Shown piece by piece: positions 57,362 to 64,000 of a stretch of 64,000 nt of DNA. Source of the DNA: Jackrogersella multiformis (lineage: Eukaryota > Ascomycota > Sordariomycetes > Xylariales > Hypoxylaceae); assembly GCA_902806575.1 (NCBI GenBank), contig CADCXD010000004.1:4092001-4156000 (forward strand). The letters are read 5' to 3'. A program made the translations under genes and the position numbers. Below the pieces are notes generated by a model. It was not told the DNA's origin and ran no database searches. It was given only the letters and a program-made list of their open reading frames with translations. Every line of letters starts with the position of its first letter. Positions within the stretch are counted from its first letter, which is position 1.

Positions 57362-60296
57362 TTATTTCGTGAACTTGCGTGGGAGACGATTCTCTCCCTC
57401 CTCATATGGGAGACTAGCTTCTTCTCGCGCCAGGTCGTTTACCCATCTGCAATTTCCCTTGAAAGTCTTGACACCATCTTGCTTGACTCCAACATCGGAG
57501 AACTTGTTCGCGAGGTAAAACCAAGAAAGGGCGTTGCCAACAGTGCCGACTTCGTCGCTGACACCAGTTTTCGCTGCGTAGCTCATTCGATTCCATAGGT
57601 CCCGGTCTGTAAAGAGCTCTATGAGGTGCTGTGCCACAGCCTTGTAGTCGTCAGGTTCGACCAAAAAGCCATTTTCCTTGTCCTTGACTTGAATTGGTAT
57701 GCCACCTGCTAGAGTAGCGATCACGGGTCTCCCAGCATGCAGTGCCTCCGACACTTTCACCTCGAAGCCTTCTCGCGTAGACAACTGAAGCACGACATGC
57801 GCCTTCGCGATGAGTGTGTTAAGAAGCTGATCGTTGGCCTGTAGACGCATGACGCTGATGTCGCTGGCAAATTCCGAATAATGGGTTTCGATCTGCTCCA
57901 TGACGAGGTCATATATCAAATTTCCGTCAGGGTCGTCGATTGAGCTGTTGCCCGTACTATATTGAAGAGTAAGTATTGGATATAGGGGCGGAATACTCCA
58001 CGAGACAACTCACACTACTAACTGAGGGATGTCATCCAGTCCTAGTTCTTTGGCACGCCTACGGAATTCGCCGTACGAGTCTATAACAGTGGGTATACCT
58101 TTCGCTGGGTCAAATCGAGCGACTTGGATGATGTACTTGGCTATTAAGTAAATGTTAGCACAATGTAGTGAACATGCGGATCATATAACCAACAGTTTGG
58201 GTGCTTTAATTGTGTCCTAGGGAAGCTAATGTTAATTATCGCCGCAGTTTCTTACTTTAGCTAATACGGAATAAACTTACATGTGCTGAGCATGACACTG
58301 TGAGTTATAGTTGAACCCGTAGTAACCAGTGTCCCATTCGTTTATCTCCTTATTCAACCCGTCGAGCCTTTATAATATTAGTTTGAAATCAACTATCAAC
58401 CCAATCACCTAGAAAGACTCACCAATCTGTCGTCGCTGGCATGTACGTAACCAACTCGCGAGGAACGTTGTCAGGGACAAATTTAGGTATGGGGTGGCTC
58501 ACGAACGTATCCGCGTGACGGATATTATCCCATAGGAATGACCATACTTGATCTTGCGGTGAGCCTCTCTGAGCAACGAGGTCACTGCGGATTTGGATAT
58601 GAGAGCGATAGATAATAGGCCGATTCGGGGTGACTTTCTTGATGAGTGGTATGAGACCAGGCATCTGAGGATCATCGATCTAAATATAAATAGGTTAGCT
58701 CGAATAACCTGCCACACTAGGGAGAACTTCTGTGCGTATAAACGTTATGTAGGAAGAAGCCAAAAGCGGATCCAAAAAGGGGGCGGGGGAGTAATTGTCA
58801 GGGGCTCAGAGATATCGACCCCTAATCCAAGTTTTATTCACATACCACAATGACATTGGCACCCCCTTCCTCGGCAGGACGTAAAGGGCCTCCTTTAGAG
58901 AGCCAATAGCGGTTGGCATTCTCGGTAATCCAATCGGTAATCATCTCTTGATCCTCCGGCGAGATGCGCTCGTCTGGGTGGCTGACACCTTGAAGAATAT
59001 TATGCATATTCTTGGTGATTCGGAAGACACCTGGACGCGGCTTTGGAACTAGATTAATGTTATTATGATATTCACAACCAGGACACCCACAAAAATGCTC
59101 GGCATGAAGAGTCGCCCATTGATCTTAGTTGCGATTAGACATACCATACCACGTCAAGTCAACACCTGCAAGACGGGCGAATCGGACCAACGCGTGTCGC
59201 ATGAGTGCGACTCCGCCGCCTTGCGGGGTTGAACTGAAAAAGGCAACCTTTATTTTCTTTTCCTTCAACTGATTGGCATAATGCATCGTGGAATCCCACG
59301 TGGCACTACTGCAGGTCGGTTTGTAGTCCCCAAGTGTTGTCAAGTGCGCTCTGAATCCCGCATCACTCATAACGGCGCCTCGAAAACCAACCTGCAGGAT
59401 AGGAACTAGAGAAGGCCCAAAAACCCTGACGAATAATGTTATTGATGAGAACATTGCAGGTTCAGGTTCAGTAGCTTACATGACACATTTGCGTGCCATC
59501 GAATCGGCCTGCTCATCGACGTTTTTGTCATCCCAGAACGATGTCTCGGACTGCTCAACATCAAAGTCAATGGGAACGATGTCGATCTCTAACCAAAGGC
59601 GGGAATTGAGGGTAGGGCTCAAGTTCATCAGACCCAGGGGGAGCCCGGCACCAATAAACTTGACGAAGTTCTCATGTTCGTACTTCTGCACCTGCGTGAT
59701 TACATAGTCTGCGATGACATCTTGGCCCTTCTTCAAGGGATCATTGAGTTTCAAATGCTCAACCATATAATCAATGAGATAGGTATGATCGTGAGTCGCA
59801 ATAGATAACACCACGGTGTCGTCATCACTCGTTACAGCTGAGATGCCGAGGAAGAGTGGCTGTGAATAAGTTAGCTACCTCAAATTTCGGATTTGTCAGG
59901 TTAAAGGCACAAGCGTACGGTGAGAGCCCGCGAAAAGGGCCCATCTGTCCTATGTTAGCAACTTGAGTAAAAGGGTGAGGCATTCGTCTGCCAAGTATGA
60001 CTCCGTTTTAAGGGGGTACGGTATAAATACCGAGCGAGAGAGAGAGACGGCCCTGTAATAATAATAAAACCACGGTGATTACATACTAAGAATATGTTAG
60101 CCTCTGTGAAAGATAGCGTGCTGCTTTATTGTGCTTATAGCGCTTATAGGGAATCCAGGAAGCTCTACGCGATGTTGGATTTGCAGGGGGGGAGTGTCCA
60201 TACTACTGACCGTTTGGCAGCAAATTCACTTAGGCGACGTTGGTGATGCGTAGAAGAGGTTGAAAACCTCCTTCTCCTTTCTAGGATTGGCGGCAT
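57362..60296 (-). CDS. ccg-9: Trehalose synthase/phosphorylase, clock-controlled gene-9 type (GT4)
   Basis: This GT4 enzyme makes or phosphorolyses trehalose (glucose plus glucose-1-phosphate to and from trehalose) in the cytosol; the Neurospora homologue is clock-controlled gene 9. Ten exons join in frame: 60296-60211, 59949-59919, 59859-59480, 59425-59145, 59048-58846, 58679-58423, 58367-58281, 58216-58194, 58140-58014 and 57956-57362, giving 689 residues. Exons of 31 and 23 nt were placed because they restore LSEFAAKRTDGPFSRALTPLF and MTQLKHPNSKYIIQVARFDP. The N-terminal Rossmann half includes STPQGGGVALMRHALVRFAR and VPKPRPGVFRITKNMHN. The C-terminal GT4 half includes VARFDPAKGIPTVIDSY, VTGNSSIDDPDG, the nucleotide-binding REGFEVKVSEALHAGRPVIA, and GGIPIQVKDKENGFLVEPDD. 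The protein ends in EEGENRLPRKFTK. The start ATG at 60296 is the first that gives the conserved QRRLSEFAAKR. Confidence 0.92.
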
Positions 60297-60539
60297 GTTT
60301 AATTGGGTAACTAACAGGTAGGTAGGTAGGTAGGTAGGTATTGAACAAAAGTCAATGCTGACAGTCTGGTAACTGTTGGACAACTACAAGAAGCGCCGGT
60401 GGTACCTTTTTATCAGATAGTTCCCTCCGGACGGTATGGACGGTATGGACCGTCAGAACACTTGTGGTATGTTGGTGGCTTAGGTAGGCGACATCCGGGT
60501 GGACCGGTGAGGAAGTTTTGAAGGAAGCGGTGTGGGGAG

Positions 60540-60765
60540 GGTTAGGTAGGTAGGTACCTAGGTATGGTATGTATGAGAGGTGAGAGATATTCGAGGTGAT
60601 AATCGTACCTACCTAACGTTACCTCTACCTGTGTGGTATGTAAGAGGCAGGTACTACCTAGGTATGTATGTGTGTACCTAGGTATGTACCGGTATAGAAG
60701 TAGGTACCTATATAGGTACCTATAGGTAAGCATGAATGTACAAATATGGATGTACTTAGGTACTT
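60540..60765. repeat. TAGGTACC / TACCTAGGTA repeat cluster
   Basis: This is one of the densest repeat stretches in the window. Perfect palindromes such as GTACCTAGGTA and tandem TAGG units lie upstream of the ccg-9 gene. Confidence 0.75.
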
Positions 60766-61464
60766 GGGTCCTTTGGGTTCTGTGTACCTAATTCATCGGG
60801 CATCTCCAGTCCAACCCGCGCAGCTGCCCGCGCTGAAATCCGGAGTGCTTCCTTGCCCGTACTTTCGGAGCCTGTAAGTGGTTATTTTAGGTACCTAGGC
60901 ACCTACCTTATGTTTGTACGTACCTACAATAAGGTTGGCACCTGAGCATTGACACTGACGCGTGTGACCCCCTGGCTAACCCCTAATCTAATAGATAGCA
61001 CCGCCCTACCAATCCCTTAACCTAACTAGGTACCCACGTATCCCACTCTGATCTGGGGATGTATTAAATGCCATTCAGGGCCGGAGCGCGCGACTTTTTA
61101 GTGCATTTTTTAATCGTATCTCAGCGTCACAGTGACGCATTTAATTTAAGGAGTTCACGATTATATAGATTTATGTTTAGTAAAAAACAACATTTGTGTC
61201 AACGACAAATAAATTAATTAATATCATTGAACAATCCGATAGAAATTGTCGTCAACTTTAGAATTGAGGCTGAGAGTAGTATTCCGTGCCTACATGCCTT
61301 AGGTACCTACATAGTCATACATTGCACATACCTCCATACCATAAGTAGGCAAATACCCGGATCCATGGCTCTTAACCAGCTGGTTCCCATATGATCTTTC
61401 GATGTTTTCGATGTTCTCGGCTATTAAACTCGTTTAGCCTTATGGGTACCTTACGTCTTACCCA

Positions 61465-61550
61465 TGCTACCTAGGTATGCCTAGGTAATATTACCTACCT
61501 AGGTAGGTGGCAGGGTGTTTACCTAGGTACCTAGGTAGGTAGGGTAAATA
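61465..61550. repeat. TACCTAGGTA palindrome cluster
   Basis: At least four CCTAGGTA elements occur within 85 bp, including TTACCTAGGTACCTAGGTAGG. Confidence 0.75.
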
Positions 61551-62997
61551 GAATGTATCCGTCGATGATCCATCGATGATCGCATCGCAGCCAGATTTCA
61601 TCAGTTGATTTACACCTGTCTAAGGCGCGACAACCGCACGTTCTCAAATGGGATATACCTAGCTCGCTATACTACCTCTAGGTAGGTAGTAATATGGATT
61701 ACCTACCTAGCACTAGGTACGAAATATTCGTGGATGGGAATACGAAATGCAATACGAAACGCAATACGAAATGGAAATCAAAAGCCTGAAAAACTTGCTT
61801 CTTATTCTTCTTATGCTTCTTCTTCCACACGACCCCTGATTGGCAATGTCAAATATGCACAACCACAACCTCCAATACATTGCCGGTCGAATATAAATAG
61901 GATACACCAGATTTTAAAGCCGAGTTATTCTGACTATGACCGAGCTGCCGAGATTCTCATAGTTGCTTTCGACTTCGCCGGTGTAGTTGTTGGCTCGCCC
62001 TCGGGGAACACTAAGCAAAAAGATCTACAGTAGTAGCTGGAGGCTCCCATCCAATCATATTGCCGGACAGGCGGGGTGACCTACTAAATTGGGAATTTAT
62101 CTTCTTGCAGGTGTTCCTAGGTTAGCCGTCCGTTCCTATCCACCGGTATTCACGCCGAGGTAGGGCCAGGAATCTGGGGAAGATGGGGAAGATGGAGAAA
62201 ATGGGGGCAGTTGAGAAGAACGAATTGAGAAGAAGTTATTTTGCTAGGAGGACTCCGAGCCCTATCCAGGGTCGAACACGATGGGACTGCTACTTTGCCA
62301 TGTGAAAATTGTTAGTTCGGTCAGGTTTTTCGTATATTTGTAGGTGCCGCCGAGGCGATCGCAACGACTCGACCTTCCCTTATATACCTACCTACCTACC
62401 TACACTAGGTACAGTTGCTTCCAACCAGCCCAGTTTATCAGAGTGTTGCTCTGAACTATTACAGCAATCTGGGACTCGATTTCGTCACGAGCATAACGGC
62501 AGTGGTGACTTCCCCCGTTCTTTTGTCTTAATATGAATTACTGGATAGGAAATTATTGGTCGGAAAGCAATAATTTTACTTCGGCTTCGTAAAATGGAAC
62601 AGCATCACCTACCTACCTGTCACTTGTGAAGAGTCTACCTCGTAGAGCATACATATACCTACCTAGGTAGGTAGGTAGGTATTGACTCTTCAGTGGCTAT
62701 CATCCCGATGTCTTCGACATTTACATCACCGAAACCGGCAGGACTTGTGTGTCGCGGAACGGATGGGCGGTTGGCTGGCTACTTGTTGTAGTCAGGTTTA
62801 CTAGGACTGGTTTGGCACATTAGTACCTAAGTACCTAGGTAATCTGTGTCCAGACTTGGGTAGAATGCAAGTCACTGTGCGCGTAAGCTAACCAGGAACT
62901 GTATACCTACGATGACGCCTTGTAGAAGTTGGGTTCTGAGGTGCTAAAGGGTGTAGATGCCGGCACGAATATTGCGTGTGTCACTGAAGCCATATAG

Positions 62998-63131
62998 GAG
63001 GATATCACCCAGCTATCAAGTCAATACGACATGAGCGGACGCTATTTCTCGTCTGGCGGCCAGATACAGGAGGTGTTGTACAACAGCACTAGCTGGGAGG
63101 AACTAGGATATATAATTACTATTGACACTAG
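62998..63131 (+). pseudogene. Exon-like relic, loosely resembling a fungal fucose-lectin repeat
   Basis: A frame bounded by an acceptor-like CATATAG and a donor-like AG|GTAAGT encodes about 45 residues. These include MSGRYFSSGGQIQEVLYN followed by STSWEELGYI. The pattern of GQIQE, an aromatic, then a Trp about eight residues later recalls beta-propeller repeats of the fungal fucose-specific lectin family. No start, partner exons or continuation is recognisable; upstream, the same frame has TAG codons at 62922 and 62995. This is at best a decayed fragment and the family suggestion is weak. Confidence 0.25.
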
Positions 63132-63524
63132 GTAAGTATAAGTAGATTTACCACCTCTCCTATATATTCTGTATATTCTGTGTACTGGTCAGCTCATATT
63201 AGTTACCTCTGTGATAGTTAGCAGGTGGCATGCCTGAACTGCTTCGAATTTGGATGATTTATAGAAATGGAGAAACTTATAGACAGTTTTCCCTTACTGG
63301 AAATTTGACCATATCTTCGTAGCTAGATAATAATAAGCCTAACGTTTCAACGCGAGATGGAACTCGTTTCAACCATTTATTAATACATATTCCGTACCCC
63401 TCTTAACTCGGTAAGCGTCATTCAACCATAATATGCCTAGTCCGTCGGTAGGTCTCGCTATGAAGCTCTACTAGCATAGTCAAACAGAAAATTTGCGTCA
63501 TACTGCGACACCTAGTCGTTTCGT

Positions 63525-63998
63525 TCATTTCTCATTACCTTTTTCGCTACTAGCTTGCTTCTCTCCCTGTGAGCCTTCGTCCTTCTCCTTTTCGCCTTTA
63601 CCTTTTTCCTCTTCTCCATTTTCCTTTCCCACGCTCTCCTCATCCTTCATTCCCCCCTTTTTCTTCTTCATCTTCTCCTCCTCCTCGGCGGCCTGCTTCT
63701 CTTTCTGTGTATTTTCCTTCTCCTTATTCTCAAGTTCTTCCCACTTCTTGGTGTAGACCTCTTCGGCTCCGTGGTCATGGACCTTGTCACTTAGTCCGCT
63801 GAGCCTCGATTTAGCGTCACCGACCTTCATTCGGCCAAGGAGACTTATAAAGATGGCAGCGCCTACAATAGCTGTTAGGACAAACCGGTATATTCCGTAC
63901 CACGACGGCACCCAAGCTCGGACGGTAGCTCGAGCATCGGCAAAGTATAACATGACGAAGGCCGCAAATTGCGACGTCAGTGCGAAGTCCATTGGCAT
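63525..63998 (-). CDS. Membrane protein with Lys/Glu-rich tail, 5' end probably outside the window
   Basis: I do not recognise the family. The frame encodes 157 residues from the ATG at 63998 and meets the right edge, so the true start may lie beyond it. The first about 55 residues hold two hydrophobic stretches (around FAAFVMLYFA and FVLTAIVGAAIFISLLG). These are separated by a short aromatic and Arg-containing segment (VRAWVPSWYGIYR). A KVGDAKSRL-type amphipathic stretch follows, then about 80 residues dominated by Lys, Glu and Gly, predicted coiled coil or disordered. Coding character in the hydrophobic part looks real. The product could be a C-terminal membrane anchor with a cytosolic tail. 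Confidence 0.55.
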   Translation of the reverse strand: MPMDFALTSQFAAFVMLYFADARATVRAWVPSWYGIYRFVLTAIVGAAIFISLLGRMKVGDAKSRLSGLSDKVHDHGAEEVYTKKWEELENKEKENTQKEKQAAEEEEKMKKKKGGMKDEESVGKENGEEEKGKGEKEKDEGSQGEKQASSEKGNEK

Positions 63999-64000
63999 CA

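Larger units (their letters stand above)
60297..63524. other. Repeat-rich intergenic region of 3.2 kb
   Basis: No intact gene is supported. There are dense TACCTAGGTA/TAGG clusters at 60315-60345, 60540-60765, 60885-60930, 61465-61550, 61670-61720, 62385-62410 and 62650-62685. A possible exon-like relic lies at 62998-63131. Frames such as 61734-62033 and 62309-62536 are translations of repeats and are not supported. Confidence 0.6.

Overview
The window is nuclear DNA of a filamentous ascomycete (Pezizomycotina, most likely a Sordariomycete). The evidence is the gene content: LIS1/PAC1, a ccg-9 type trehalose synthase, fungal OPT and YAT transporters, a proteinase-K-like protease, and large PKS and NRPS genes. 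Introns are short (about 50-160 bp) with GTAAGT/GTATGT-like donors and CTAAC-like branch points. Long intergenic spaces are packed with the palindrome TACCTAGGTA and TAGG/CCTA runs. No tRNA, rRNA, CRISPR array or intact transposon was recognised.

Layout, left to right. A partial Stu2/XMAP215 microtubule polymerase (-) runs off the left edge. Next are nuclear-distribution protein PAC1/LIS1 (+) and a SIT4-phosphatase-associated SAP protein (+). A 2717-residue NRPS-like gene (+, 13.5-21.7 kb) follows, then a small cysteine-rich two-exon gene (-). About 4.4 kb of gene-poor DNA comes after an orphan exon. Then come an amino-acid permease (+), an oligopeptide transporter (+), a secreted subtilase (-), the spliceosomal G-patch protein Ntr1/TFIP11 (-), GINS subunit Psf3 (-) and mitochondrial Mn-SOD (+). 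A polyketide synthase (-, 44.4-52.0 kb), a flavohemoglobin (-) and the ten-exon trehalose synthase ccg-9 (-) follow. The last 3.2 kb before the right edge hold repeats and a possible lectin-like relic, and a partial membrane protein with a Lys/Glu-rich tail (-) meets the edge.

Most genes are housekeeping (cytoskeleton, replication, splicing, phosphatase regulation) with stress and nutrient functions mixed in: SOD, flavohemoglobin, trehalose, peptide and amino-acid uptake, extracellular proteolysis. Neither large synthase gene sits in a recognisable biosynthetic cluster. No P450, methyltransferase, transporter or Zn2Cys6 regulator adjoins either one.

The most unusual object is the NRPS-like gene. 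Its reading frame is intact across three exons, yet every carrier domain I can place has lost the phosphopantetheine serine. Its only near-complete adenylation domain has lost the P-loop glycines, the A7 aspartate and the A10 lysine, and two condensation domains have lost the HHxxxDG histidines. Only the epimerisation-like domain keeps HHxxxD. This looks like a non-catalytic synthetase scaffold rather than ordinary pseudogene decay. Other points of note are a PKS with an inactive methyltransferase, no ER and a 24-bp minisatellite upstream, an upstream ORF before PAC1, and 23- and 31-nt micro-exons in ccg-9. All exon boundaries were inferred by eye from splice signals and family alignment, without RNA evidence.
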